Assembly: GCF_001543895.1 (NCBI RefSeq)
Contig: NZ_JYIJ01000019.1
Coordinates: 372,001 to 436,000 of the forward strand
Source of the DNA: Carbonactinospora thermoautotrophica
Lineage (GTDB): Bacteria > Actinomycetota > Actinomycetes > Streptomycetales > Carbonactinosporaceae
Reading direction: 5' to 3'
Length of the DNA stretch: 64,000 bases
Shown here: in pieces, positions 34,940 through 43,277 of the stretch
Numbering within the stretch: the stretch's first letter is position 1
Layout: every line of letters begins with the position of its first letter
Notes under the pieces: model-generated
The model's database searches: none
Seen by the model: the letters and a program-made list of their open reading frames with translations, nothing else
What the model was told of the DNA's origin: nothing
Translations under genes and position numbers: made by a program

Positions 34940-35803
34940 CTGGCGGAGATCGTCGACCTGCTGCGCGACCGCCCGCAACTGGTCTTCTACGGCCCGCCGG
35001 GCACCGGCAAGACCTACCTGGCCCAGGAGATCGCCGACCACCTGACCGGCCGCCGGCCGGAGAACACCGTGCTGGTCCAGTTCCACCCGGCGTACTCGTA
35101 CGAGGACTTCTTCGAGGGCTACCGCCCGGTCGCCACCGACGACGGGCGGGTCGCGCTGGAGCTGCGGCCGGGCCCGTTCCGCCGGCTGGTCGACCGGGCC
35201 GCGCAGGACTCGGCCACGCCGTACGTGCTGATCATCGACGAGATCAACCGGGCCAACCTCGCCAAGGTGTTCGGTGAGCTGTACTTCCTGCTGGAGTACC
35301 GCAACCGCAGCGTCGACCTGCTGTACTCCTCCGGCGACGACCGGGGTTTCTCGCTCCCGCGCAACGTGGTGATCCTCGGCACGATGAACACCGCCGACCG
35401 GTCGATCGCCCTGGTCGACGCGGCCATGCGCCGCCGGTTCGCGTTCGTGGAGCTGCACCCGGACACCGAGCCGACCCGGTCGCTGCTCGACCGGTGGCTG
35501 GCCCGCCGCGGCCTGCCCGACACCGCCGCGCGGCTGCTGCGGGCGCTCAACGCCCGCATCGCCGACCGCGACTTCCGGATCGGCCCGTCGTACCTGATGC
35601 GGGAGCGGGTCCATACTCACCCGCGCGGCCTGGCCCAGGTGTGGCGGCGCAGCATCCTGCCGCTGCTGGAGGAGCACCACTACGGCGAGGGCGTGGACGT
35701 GGAGGCCCGCTATGGCCTGCCGGTCCTCTGCGCGGAGCTGGGCATCGACCTCGACGCCGGTGACGGGTCGCAGGATCAGCCCGCCGGGGAGAACCCGGCG
35801 TGA
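34940..35803 (+). pseudogene. mcrB: McrB-type AAA+ GTPase domain, separated from its N-terminus by an in-frame TGA
   Basis: The same frame resumes at CTG 34940 with LAEIVDLLRDRPQLVFYGP, then PGTGKTYLA (Walker A), FHPAYSYEDFFEGYRP, VLIIDEINRANLAKVFGELY (Walker B) and GTMNTADRSIALVDAAMRRRF (sensor region); these are McrB hallmarks. McrB hydrolyses GTP and drives the McrC nuclease. There is no ATG/GTG/TTG before the Walker A; the first GTG (35069) lies after it and would give an inactive 244-residue piece. So the motor works only if the TGA is read through, if CTG serves as start, or if the TGA is a sequence error. The stop overlaps the start of mcrC (GTGA). Confidence 0.8.
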
Positions 35804-36987
35804 GGCTGGACCTCGCCGAGGGCCGGACGGTCGAGGTCGCGCTCACCAGCGGGCAGGTGCACGCTCTCACCGGTTCCGGGGCGGTGCGGCTGTCGCCCGC
35901 CGCCACACCTGGCCGGTGGCGGGTGGCGGCCGACACCAACAAGGTCGGCGTCGTCCGGGCCGGCCGCGGTCTCGACGAGGTCGAGGTGCGGATCCGGCCC
36001 AAGCTCCCGGTGGCGCGGCTGCTCTTCCTCCTCGGGTACGCCCGCCGGCTGGACTGGCGGCCGGAGCAGGTGGGGGCCGAGGAGCACCCCGACCTGCTCC
36101 CCGCGCTCGCCGCCGCCTTCGCCCGCGCCGCCGAGCGTGCGCTGCGCCAGGGGCCGCTCCAGGGTTACCAGCACCGCGAGGAGGCCCTGCCGGTGGTGCG
36201 CGGCCGGGTCCGCGTGGTCGAGCAGGCCCGCCGCCGCCATGGCCTGCTCCTGCCGGTCGAGGCCGCCTTCGACGACTTCACCGTCGACACCGCCGAGAAC
36301 CGGCTGCTGCTCGCCGCCGCCCGCCGGCTGCTGCGCCTGCCCGGCGTGCCCGCGCCGACCCGCTCGGCCCTGCGCCATCTCCAGACCCGCCTGGCCGGGG
36401 TCGCCCCGCTCGTCCCCGGCCGGCCGCTGCCCGCGTGGCATCCCAGCCGGCTCAACGCCCGCTACCACACGGCCCTCGGCCTCGCGGAGGTGATCCTGCG
36501 CGGCGGCTCGGTCGAGCTGGCCCACGGCCCGGTCCGCGTCGACGGGCTCTTGGTCGACATGGCCGCGGTCTTCGAGGACTTCGTCACCGCCGCCCTCGCC
36601 GAGGCGCTCGCCCGGTACGGCCTGCGGGCGCGCCCCCAGGACCGCCGGCACGCCCTCGACGTGGCCGGCCGGGTCCGCATCCGCCCCGACCTGGTCGTGG
36701 AGGACCACACCGGACGCACGGTCGGCGTGGTCGACGCCAAGTACAAGGCAGAGCGCCCCGGCGGTTTCCCCGACGCCGACCTGTACCAGGCGCTCGCCTA
36801 CGCCACCGCGCTCGATCTCAGCGAGGCCCACCTGGTGTACGCGGCCGGCAACGAGGAGCCCGCCCGGCACGTGGTGCGCAACGCCGGGGTGCGGATCGTC
36901 TGCCACGCCCTCGACCTGGCCGCCGAGCCCGGCGAGCTGCTGGCCCAGGTGGAGAGGGTCGCTGGCGAGGTGGCCGCCGGCCGGTAG
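35800..36987 (+). CDS. mcrC: McrC-like nuclease subunit
   Basis: This 395-residue protein has an N-terminal beta-rich region with VRIRPKLPVARLLFLLGY, the stretch typical of McrC proteins that docks on the McrB ring. The C-terminal PD-(D/E)xK nuclease core follows: VRIRPDLVV (about residue 293), then VVDAKYKAE (about 311) and YQALAYATAL. McrBC complexes cut DNA that carries modified bases. GTG 35800 overlaps the McrB stop. The nuclease residues Asp, Asp and Lys are all present, so this subunit appears intact even though its partner is interrupted. It ends 7 bp from the convergent regulator gene; no terminator fits between them. Confidence 0.9.
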   Translation: MRLDLAEGRTVEVALTSGQVHALTGSGAVRLSPAATPGRWRVAADTNKVGVVRAGRGLDEVEVRIRPKLPVARLLFLLGYARRLDWRPEQVGAEEHPDLLPALAAAFARAAERALRQGPLQGYQHREEALPVVRGRVRVVEQARRRHGLLLPVEAAFDDFTVDTAENRLLLAAARRLLRLPGVPAPTRSALRHLQTRLAGVAPLVPGRPLPAWHPSRLNARYHTALGLAEVILRGGSVELAHGPVRVDGLLVDMAAVFEDFVTAALAEALARYGLRARPQDRRHALDVAGRVRIRPDLVVEDHTGRTVGVVDAKYKAERPGGFPDADLYQALAYATALDLSEAHLVYAAGNEEPARHVVRNAGVRIVCHALDLAAEPGELLAQVERVAGEVAAGR

Positions 36988-36994
36988 GGCGGGG

Positions 36995-38485
36995 TCACGC
37001 GCGCTGCGCCGAGACCAGGATGTCGCGCAGTTCGGTGGCGGCGGGGCGCTTGCGGTGTTTTTCGGGCAGGAGCAGCAGGACCTCCCGCGCCCGGTGGAGC
37101 ACCAGCGGGGTGCGGTACTCAGGTGACAGGTCGAGCAGGGTGCGGGCGGCCGCCGCGCAACCGGCGTCGTGGTCGCCGTCGTGGATGAGGCACTTGGCCT
37201 GGTCGAGCTTGGTGTTGGTGCGGACCAGGGAGTTGGACGGGGAGTGGCGGAACACCTCGGCCTGGGCGGTCCTGGCCTCGCGGGTGCGGCCGAGGATCGT
37301 CATGACCTGGCTGATACGCCCATGCAGCTTGTGCTCCGGGTAACCCCACAGCAGCGAACGCTGTAGATGCTCCGGCACTTGTTCCAGCGCGTCCTTGGCA
37401 CGGTCGAGCGCCGCGCGGGCAGCGGTTTCGTTGCCCAGGCAGGCGTGGGCACGCGCTTCCAGACCATAGGCGAACACCAGGCCTGGTGTGGGGTTGCGGG
37501 CCAGCGCCTGCGCCTCCTGCGTGTGCCGCAGCGCCCGCACGTGGTCACCCTGCCGTGAGGCTTGCCCAGCCTGCGCGGCGCGGACCCAGGTGGCGAACGG
37601 GCGGTCGCCCGCCTCGTCGGCGGCCATCCGGGCGGTGGTGAGCCAAGCGTGTGCTTCCTGGTACTGGCCGAGGACGCTCAGCGTGTCAGCGGCGTCTTCG
37701 GCCAGGTGGGCGGCGACCCGCCACAGGCGGCGCTGGGTCATCACCGGGAGGCGGTGGCCGAGCCAGCGGGTCACCTCGTCGAAGTCGGTGAGCAGCGCGC
37801 CCAGGCGGGGGAGTGGGGCCATCCCGTAGAAGCGCCGCTCGTGCTCGCCGAGCATGCCTTCCAGCCGGTCCAGCACGTCGGCGGGGATGCCGGTCCCGGC
37901 GGTGGCCTCGTGCAGGCGTTGCCGGGTCTGCTCGATCGCCACCAGGTGGCTCGGCGTGAGCGCTAACCCGGTGGTGACGGCCAGTTGGCGGAGCAATTCA
38001 CGGCGGCGCATCTCCTCGGAGCCCCCAATGCCGATCGACAACAGGCTGTGGCTCTTACGGTGACCGCCGTGGTCGGGTTTGTCGAGGGGGAACTGGGGTG
38101 GAAAAGGGGTGGCCGGCCGGGCGTTCTCGGGTTCCTCGCCGGGTGGGATCTCGCTGTAGTCGCCGCCGAAGCCGAGCCAGTCCGGGCGGGCCCGGTACAG
38201 CCGGCACAACGGGTCGATCATCCACACCGGCACCGGGGTGCGGCCCAGCTCGTACCTGCTCAGGTCGCCCTTGCGCAGCTTGGGTTGGCGCAGGCCGGCC
38301 TCGGCGCAGATCTCGATGAGCCGCCGGGCGGCCTCCTCCAGCGGCATCCCGTGGGCCAGCCGCCAGGCCCGCAAGGGTGGGACCTGGCAGCAGGTGGCGA
38401 TCTGGGTGGCGGTGTGGATCAGTGGCCAGCCTTCCTGTGCGGCGCGTTCCCTGATCCGCGCCGCGCATGCCCTGCCGTGGGTCAT
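36995..38485 (-). CDS. XRE-type regulator with TPR-like C-terminus
   Basis: The 496-residue protein has an N-terminal helix-turn-helix region (PPLRAWRLAHGMPLEEAARRL ... LRKGDLSRYELGRTPVP) like XRE/Cro regulators. A long helical part follows with repeated two-helix units (YQEAHAWLTTARMAADEAGD, GLEARAHACLGNETAARAALD) typical of TPR. Such actinobacterial XRE-TPR proteins often sense peptides or small ligands. ATG 38485 follows a GGGGGTG run; upstream in-frame codons extend into the palindrome region and are less likely. The 52-bp palindrome at 38679-38730 lies about 195 bp upstream and is a natural operator candidate. The gene converges on mcrC and could act on the island or on the downstream WXG100/EndoU pair. 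Confidence 0.85.
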   Translation of the reverse strand: MTHGRACAARIRERAAQEGWPLIHTATQIATCCQVPPLRAWRLAHGMPLEEAARRLIEICAEAGLRQPKLRKGDLSRYELGRTPVPVWMIDPLCRLYRARPDWLGFGGDYSEIPPGEEPENARPATPFPPQFPLDKPDHGGHRKSHSLLSIGIGGSEEMRRRELLRQLAVTTGLALTPSHLVAIEQTRQRLHEATAGTGIPADVLDRLEGMLGEHERRFYGMAPLPRLGALLTDFDEVTRWLGHRLPVMTQRRLWRVAAHLAEDAADTLSVLGQYQEAHAWLTTARMAADEAGDRPFATWVRAAQAGQASRQGDHVRALRHTQEAQALARNPTPGLVFAYGLEARAHACLGNETAARAALDRAKDALEQVPEHLQRSLLWGYPEHKLHGRISQVMTILGRTREARTAQAEVFRHSPSNSLVRTNTKLDQAKCLIHDGDHDAGCAAAARTLLDLSPEYRTPLVLHRAREVLLLLPEKHRKRPAATELRDILVSAQRA

Positions 38486-38678
38486 GTCGGAGCACCCCCG
38501 GTACGTGAAATTGGATCGCGACCGAACGGTAATGCCCGGAACACCCCGGTGGGGGGTCGTTTCGGCGGATCGGGTGACCCGGGCGCGTGAAGGTCGCTCC
38601 ACGGCCAACCTTGGGTCGCCCCTGCCCCGACCTTCGGTCGCGCCAGGCGCTACGTATGCCGCAGATGGCGCCCCCGAC

Positions 38679-38730
38679 GCGGCGAGTGTGCGTGTCGTCA
38701 CACGCGTGTGACGACACGCACACTCGCCGC
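38679..38730. promoter_or_regulatory. Perfect 52-bp palindrome, candidate operator
   Basis: Arms 38679-38704 and 38705-38730 are exact reverse complements over 26 bases with no spacer. It lies in the 415-bp gap between two divergent genes (XRE/TPR regulator and WXG100-like gene). The internal half-site GTGCGTGTCGTCAC is shared, with one mismatch, with the 40-bp palindrome at 12329-12368. The rest of the gap (38486-38900) shows no gene. Confidence 0.8.
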
Positions 38731-38900
38731 AAGGGCCGCCAGCAGGTGTACAGCCGCGGCTGGGCGTGCTGGGCGGTGGCCAGGCGTATCCGTCAGGGTG
38801 CGCGCTGGTCGCGTCGTGATCCCGCGGGTGGTGTGGTTCCTGTCCGCGACGTTTTGTAGCCTCGCGGGTGCGAACCGTAGACGGGCACGGGGGGTCGGGG

Positions 38901-39224
38901 ATGTCCGATCAGGTCGAGATCAGCCCAGAGTCGTTACAGGCCGCCTCGCGGGGCATGCGGCGGTGCGCGGAGGACTTCGCCGCCGCGGTGGAGCGGTTGC
39001 GGGGCCGGGTGCTGGGGGCGGGCAGCCCGTGGGGTGGGGACGAGTTCGGGACCCTGTTCGGTACTGCGTACACCGGGTGCACCGAGCTGGGGCTGCGGGC
39101 GCTGGATCATCTCGCGGAACAGCTCGGCGGGGTCGCCGAGGCGTTGGGGCAGATGGCCGCCAACATCCAGGCCACGGATGAGGCGAACGCCACCGGGTTC
39201 CGCCGGCTCGGGGGTGAGCTGTGA
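38901..39224 (+). CDS. WXG100-like small helical protein
   Basis: The 107-residue product (SDQVEISPESLQAASRGM at its start) is almost entirely helical, with a central G-SPWGGDEFG turn between two long helices, the helix-turn-helix hairpin layout of WXG100/ESX-type proteins. ATG 38901 follows a GGGGG stretch. Its stop overlaps the GTG of the next gene (GTGA). In actinobacteria such proteins are partners or leader domains for type VII (ESX) secretion of toxins; the following gene codes for a long helical protein with an EndoU-like C-terminus. The canonical Trp-x-Gly is present as PWGG. The secretion machinery itself is not in the window. Confidence 0.75.
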   Translation: MSDQVEISPESLQAASRGMRRCAEDFAAAVERLRGRVLGAGSPWGGDEFGTLFGTAYTGCTELGLRALDHLAEQLGGVAEALGQMAANIQATDEANATGFRRLGGEL

Positions 39225-40189
39225 GCCTGATGCTGCCCGGCGAGCTGGTGTTCGTGCTCGACCTGCTGGGGTTCACCTGGCCACAGGCCAACGAGGACAA
39301 GCTGGAGGACTGCGCCCGGGCCTGGCGGGACTTCGCCGACGAGGTCGAGCACGTCCTCGCCGACGCCGACCGGGTCGCACGGGCGGTGGTGGCGGAAAAC
39401 CACGGGGCGTCGATCGCGGCGTTCGAGGCGTACTGGCCGCGTCTCGGCGGCGGGAGCGGGCAGTTACGGGAAGCAGCCGACGCCGCCCGGCTGGTCGCCG
39501 AGGTGCTGGAGGGGTTCGCCGAGGCGGTCCGGTGGGCCAAACGCCTGGTGCTCGCCCAGCTCGTCGCGTGCGCGGCCTCGCTGGCCGCCGGGCCGCTGTC
39601 CGCGGCAGCGCAGCAGGGGTTCCGGCTGGCCATCCGCAAGGCCCTCGATGAGCTGCTCGAACGCGTCGTCACAAGCCTGCTGCCCCGGCTCAAGGGCGAG
39701 GTCGGCGAGGTCTTCGAGCGCATCCTGCGCGAGCCGCGCAGGCACCTGGAGGACTTCGCCGCCGGCCTGCGTGCCTCCCTGCAGGGCATAGGCGGCCCAC
39801 CCCTGGCCCTGGCCGGGGCCGGCGACGTGCCCGTCGGTCCGCTGGCCCGCCGGCTCGACGATCTCACCCACGTGGAAGCCGGGGGCGGCGGTCCCAACCT
39901 CATGGCCATGCTGTCCGGCGGGGGCGGAGGCGCGGCCCGCCGGGGACGGCGACCCAAGGGGGACCTACCTCCCCACGTGATCGACCACATCCTCAAGGGC
40001 GAGATCAAGAACGGCCGTGTGGTCGGCTACCACTACCGCCCGGGCGGCCGGGACGCCCCGAACCGCAAAACCGTGGAAAAGGAGTGGGTCGACCAGCGGG
40101 AAGTGGGCTTCCCCCGCTTCGGCGGACACGTGATTTTCATGCCGCGAGCGGTTGCTCACGATAGCGGTGCTCGGCCTCCTCGGGGGTGA
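39221..40189 (+). pseudogene. Polymorphic toxin with EndoU-like nuclease C-terminus, cut by IS3
   Basis: The native part runs from GTG 39221 to about 40103. The first 240 residues are helical and Ala-rich (EHVLADADRVARAVVAENHG), as in WXG100/LXG-type leader regions. The segment starting HVIDHILKGEIKNGRVVGYH carries the His and Gly-Tyr-His pattern of bacterial EndoU-type ribonuclease toxins. The IS3 element enters after about residue 294, so the second half of the nuclease domain, with its further catalytic residues, is lost; the last residues before the stop come from the insertion element. No immunity gene remains on the far side. Such toxins act on RNA in rival cells. Dead as a nuclease by all appearances. 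Confidence 0.75.
40104..40129. repeat. IS3 terminal inverted repeat, left
   Basis: Pairs with 41351-41376. The inner 21 bases differ at a single position (C versus G at the ninth base). Confidence 0.8.
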
Positions 40190-41012
40190 GGTAGCCGATG
40201 GAGGAGTGTCGGCGTCGGCGGTTGTAGTGCACCGCGATCCACTCGAACACCGCGGCTCTTGCCTCGGCGCGCGTGCGCCAGATTCGGGTGCCGATCTCGG
40301 TCTTCAGCGAGGCGAAGAACGACTCGGCGACCGCGTTGTCGAAGCACGACCCGACCCGGCCCATCGACTGGCGCACCCCCAGTTGCCCGCAGAGGGTGCG
40401 GAACTGCGCGGAGGTGTACTGGGTGCCGCGATCGGAGTGGAAGATCGCCTGCTCGGCGAGCGCGCCGCGGCCGGCGGCGGCGCGGATCGCGTCGCAGACC
40501 AGTTCGGCACGCAGGTGCTCGGCCATCGAGTAGCCGACCACCTTGCGGGTGGCCAGGTCGAGCACGGTGGCCAGGTACAGCCAGCCCTCCTCGGTGGGCA
40601 GGTAGGTGATGTCACCGACCAGCTTCTCCCCCGGCCGCTCGGCGGTGAAGTCGCGGCCCAGCAGGTCCGGCGCCGGCGCGGCCTGCGTGTCCTGTTTGGT
40701 CAGACACCGGCGGCGCCGCCGGTGCACCCCGACCAGGTCATGCTCGCGCATCAGGCGGGCCACCCGCTTGCGGGAGCAGCGCACCCCGTGGCCTTGGCGC
40801 AGCTCGGCGTGCACCCGCGGGCTGCCGTAGGTGCCCCGCGACCCGGAGTGGATGGCGCGGATCTTCTCGGCCAGCGCCGCGTCCTCGCGCTGCCGGCGGC
40901 TCTCGCCGCGGTTCTTCCACGCGTAATAGCCCGCGCGCGACACACCCAGCACGCGGCACATCAGGGAGACCTCATGGTGTGCCTCCTCCGCGAGGATCAG
41001 CCGATACTTCAT
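40137..41012 (-). CDS. IS3-family transposase OrfB
   Basis: This 291-residue product has the IS3 OrfB layout: N-terminal HTH_21-like region (VLGVSRAGYYAWKNR, then GSRGTYGSPRVHAEL), then the rve integrase core with DITYLPTEEGWLYLATVLD (first Asp), HSDRGTQYTSAQF (second Asp) and NAVAESFFASLK (Glu), the DDE triad. The end LTPEEAEHRY is typical. The start ATG (41012) overlaps the stop of orfA (ATGA), fitting coupled or frameshift-linked expression. Copies of such elements spread by copy-out/paste-in through a circle intermediate. The gene seems intact. Confidence 0.95.
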   Translation of the reverse strand: MKYRLILAEEAHHEVSLMCRVLGVSRAGYYAWKNRGESRRQREDAALAEKIRAIHSGSRGTYGSPRVHAELRQGHGVRCSRKRVARLMREHDLVGVHRRRRRCLTKQDTQAAPAPDLLGRDFTAERPGEKLVGDITYLPTEEGWLYLATVLDLATRKVVGYSMAEHLRAELVCDAIRAAAGRGALAEQAIFHSDRGTQYTSAQFRTLCGQLGVRQSMGRVGSCFDNAVAESFFASLKTEIGTRIWRTRAEARAAVFEWIAVHYNRRRRHSSIGYLTPEEAEHRYREQPLAA

Positions 41013-41308
41013 CGCCGCTGATCCGTCTCCCGTGCGAAGAAAGCCGCAGCCTTCTTGAGGATCTCCCGCTCCTCGCGGAGCACGCGGACCTCGCGGCGCA
41101 GCGCGCGCAACTCCTCCCGCTCCGCGGTGGTCAGCTCACCCGGCGCCCCCTCCCCGCGGTCGATGCGGTCCCGCTTCACCCAGCCGCGCAGCGTCTCCGG
41201 GTTCACCCCCAGCTCACGCGCCACCTGCTTCACCGGCCGCTGCCGCTCGCGCACCAGCGCGACCGCATCTCGCCGGAACTCTTCCGAGTACTTCGACGGA
41301 CGTCCCAT
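41009..41308 (-). CDS. IS3-family transposase OrfA
   Basis: This 99-residue helix-turn-helix protein (RPSKYSEEFRRDAVALVRER ... ARELGVNPETLRGWVKR) ends in a leucine-zipper-like helix (ELRALRREVRVLREEREIL). It recognises the element ends and joins OrfB by programmed frameshift in many IS3 elements. ATG 41308 is chosen because the purine run GGGAGGGGAGGG lies 10 bases or so upstream; GTG 41317 is closer to that run. Confidence 0.9.
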   Translation of the reverse strand: MGRPSKYSEEFRRDAVALVRERQRPVKQVARELGVNPETLRGWVKRDRIDRGEGAPGELTTAEREELRALRREVRVLREEREILKKAAAFFARETDQRR

Positions 41309-41350
41309 GAAGGACACCCTCCCCTCCCGGGCTCATCGCCCAGTGATCGG

Positions 41351-41376
41351 GTGTCCGCCGAACCGGGGGAACTCCA
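41351..41376. repeat. IS3 terminal inverted repeat, right
   Basis: Inverse of 40104-40129; 20 of 21 inner bases match. Confidence 0.8.
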
Positions 41377-42358
41377 CAGCCAGATCGGTTTGGGGTCGCG
41401 GTCGCCGGGCAGGTGCGCGACCCGCAGCCGGATCAGGGTGCCCTCCAGGATGGGCAGCTCGCCGGGGTGGTCGAGCCAGGCGGCGCGGTGGGTGAGCCGG
41501 GGGTGCAGCCGGTCCCAGGCGGTGGCGGTCACGGTGCCGTAGCGGGCGGTGGGTGTGGTGGTGATGGTGTCCGGCTGGTGCCAGGGGGTGCGGGTCGGCG
41601 AAGCGGAACTCCCCGCCGTGCCGGGGCGGACGGCCGCTGGTGCCGGGTAGGCGGGGTGGTGCGGGCCTGCGCAGCACCCGGTCTGAGCGCAGCCGCCCCA
41701 GCACCTCGACCGGCAGGTCGGCCAGCAGATACGCGAGGCGGGGCGCGTGGTAGCCGGCGTCGACCACGACGAGGATGTCCGCCTCGCCCGGCGTCCACTG
41801 CCCGGCGGCGACCAGGCGTGCGATGACGTCGCGGACCTGGGCGGCGGTCACGGCCGCGGGGTCGTCGTCCGGTCCGAGGCGCACGGCGTCCAGCACCGCG
41901 GTCCAGCAGGTGCGGCCCGGTCTCCCGGGCGGCCATGACCGGGTAGGGCCAACCCGGGATCATCTGGTGTTGGCCCCTGCCGCGGCCCCAGGTGTGGCAG
42001 AACAGCCGGCCCGGGCTGATGGCCGCGTCCGGCCGCGGCCAGGGGCTGACATCCACCGCCAGCACGATCCGCCCGTCCGCCGTCTTCGGCAGCGGTTGTG
42101 CGGCGAGCAGGTCCCGCAGCCGCTCCACGTCGATCCGGCCGCGGTTCACCCCGCCGTACAACGCGCCGTGACCGCGCCGGTGCTCCGGCGCCAGCGCCAG
42201 CTCGACCAGCGTCCTGACCGGCCCGTCGGTGCACAGCAACGCGCCGGTCAACGCGAACAACGCATCCGCCCGCGCGGTCAGGAAGGCGTAGAAGCCGCCC
42301 GGAACCGGGACAACACGGTCCGGGACTCGACGCGGGCGGCGTCGTCTTGCAGACTCAT
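41377..42358 (-). pseudogene. Decayed DDE transposase (NF041680-like family), truncated by IS3
   Basis: The reading starts at ATG 42358, shifts frame near 42300, continues as ADALFALTGALLCTDGPV ... ADGRIVLAVDVSPWPRPDA ... LFCHTWGRG ... MIPGWPY, shifts again near 41900 into LDAVRLGPDDD ... ILVVVDAGYHAPRLAYLLAD, and again near 41550 into AWDRLHPRLTHRAAWLDH ... DPKPIWLW. The two VD-Asp strands are the catalytic aspartates of this transposase type common in Streptomyces-like genomes. At least three frameshifts and loss of the C-terminus by the IS3 insertion show it is dead. Confidence 0.8.
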
Positions 42359-42487
42359 CCTCACGGCCTTGGTGTCGATCATGGGTGCTTCAGCAACGCA
42401 CATGATCACGCCAAGGCCGCACCCCTGTCCGGGGAACGGCAAAACCCGTGGCCAGCTCCACGAGCTGACCACGGGCTGAAGTTAAAC

Positions 42488-43266
42488 GCCAAGCTGAGGG
42501 CGGGCCGGTGCACTGGACGCTGGACACTCTCACCGCGGCGGCAGGTGCCGAGGGCATCGTCGTGGGTCGCAGCCAGGTGCGGCGGATCCTGCTCGCCGAA
42601 GGGGTGCGGTGGCGGCGGACCCGCTCGTGGACGAGGAGCCGGGATCCGCAGTTCGCCCCACAAGAACCCGCATCGTTGGCCTGGACACCGACCCGCCGGA
42701 GAACGCGACGGTGGTCTGCGCCGACGAGCTCGGCCCGGTAACCCCGCGCACGTTCGGTCCCGCGCCGGGCTGGTCGGTCGACGGGCGCCGGATCAAGGCG
42801 CCCCTGGGGTGCTCCCGAGGCTCGGACAAGACCTGGGGCTTGCGGGGCGCTGCGGGTGCGTGATGGCGAAGCGGTCACGATGACCGCCTCCTCGCGGAAC
42901 AGCGTCAACTACCAGCGGTTTGGGGAGCTGGTCGAGCGGGCCAATCCCACCGGCGACATCTGGGTGATCATCGACAATCTCTCCAGTCACCACGGCGTTT
43001 CCACCCGCGCGTGGCTGGCCGACCGTCCCCGGATCAAACACGCGTTCATCCCCGTCGGCGCGTGCTGGCTCAACCTGCAGGAGGCCTGGTGGCGGATCTT
43101 CCGCCGCGAGGCCCTGGCCGGGCAGACGTTCGCCGACGCCGCTGAAATTGCCCAGGCCACCGTCCACGCCACCGCCGCCCTCAACCGCCGGGCCAGGCCC
43201 TGGATCTGGGGACGCCCACCCCCGCTACCCCGACACCGGCGACGCCGCTTCGTGTACTGCCTTTGA
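42488..43266 (+). pseudogene. Decayed IS630-type transposase
   Basis: Three frame segments together give an IS630/Tc1-like protein. HWTLDTLTAAAGAEGIVVGR (42509 on) is part of the HTH region. GLDTDPPENATVVCADELGP (42680-42740) holds the first catalytic Asp. DIWVIIDNLSSHHGV and NLQEAWWRIFRREALAG (42957-43120) hold the second Asp and the Glu region. Frameshifts lie near 42650 and 42860, and the N-terminus is missing. A hairpin-like inverted repeat (42366-42384 with 42401-42419) just upstream may be an old terminal repeat. Confidence 0.78.
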
Positions 43267-43277
43267 GGAACACAGCA

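Larger units (their letters stand above)
40104..41376 (-). mobile_element. IS3-family insertion sequence, apparently intact
   Basis: 1273 bp with TG at the left end and CA at the right. Inner terminal inverted repeats 40109-40129 and 41351-41371 match at 20 of 21 bases and the match extends outwards with a few differences. Two overlapping genes (orfA, orfB) read leftwards. No clean target duplication is visible: AAG on the left and CAG on the right. The left flank is the EndoU toxin gene and the right flank is a transposase of another family, so a rearrangement took place here. Confidence 0.85.

Noticed and set aside
38601-38760. Rho-independent terminator at the 52-bp palindrome
   Set aside because: Both neighbouring genes are transcribed away from it, so no transcript needs to end here.
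42366-42419. Riboswitch-like hairpin between two transposase remnants
   Set aside because: The inverted repeat fits an old IS end better; no gene that it could control follows.
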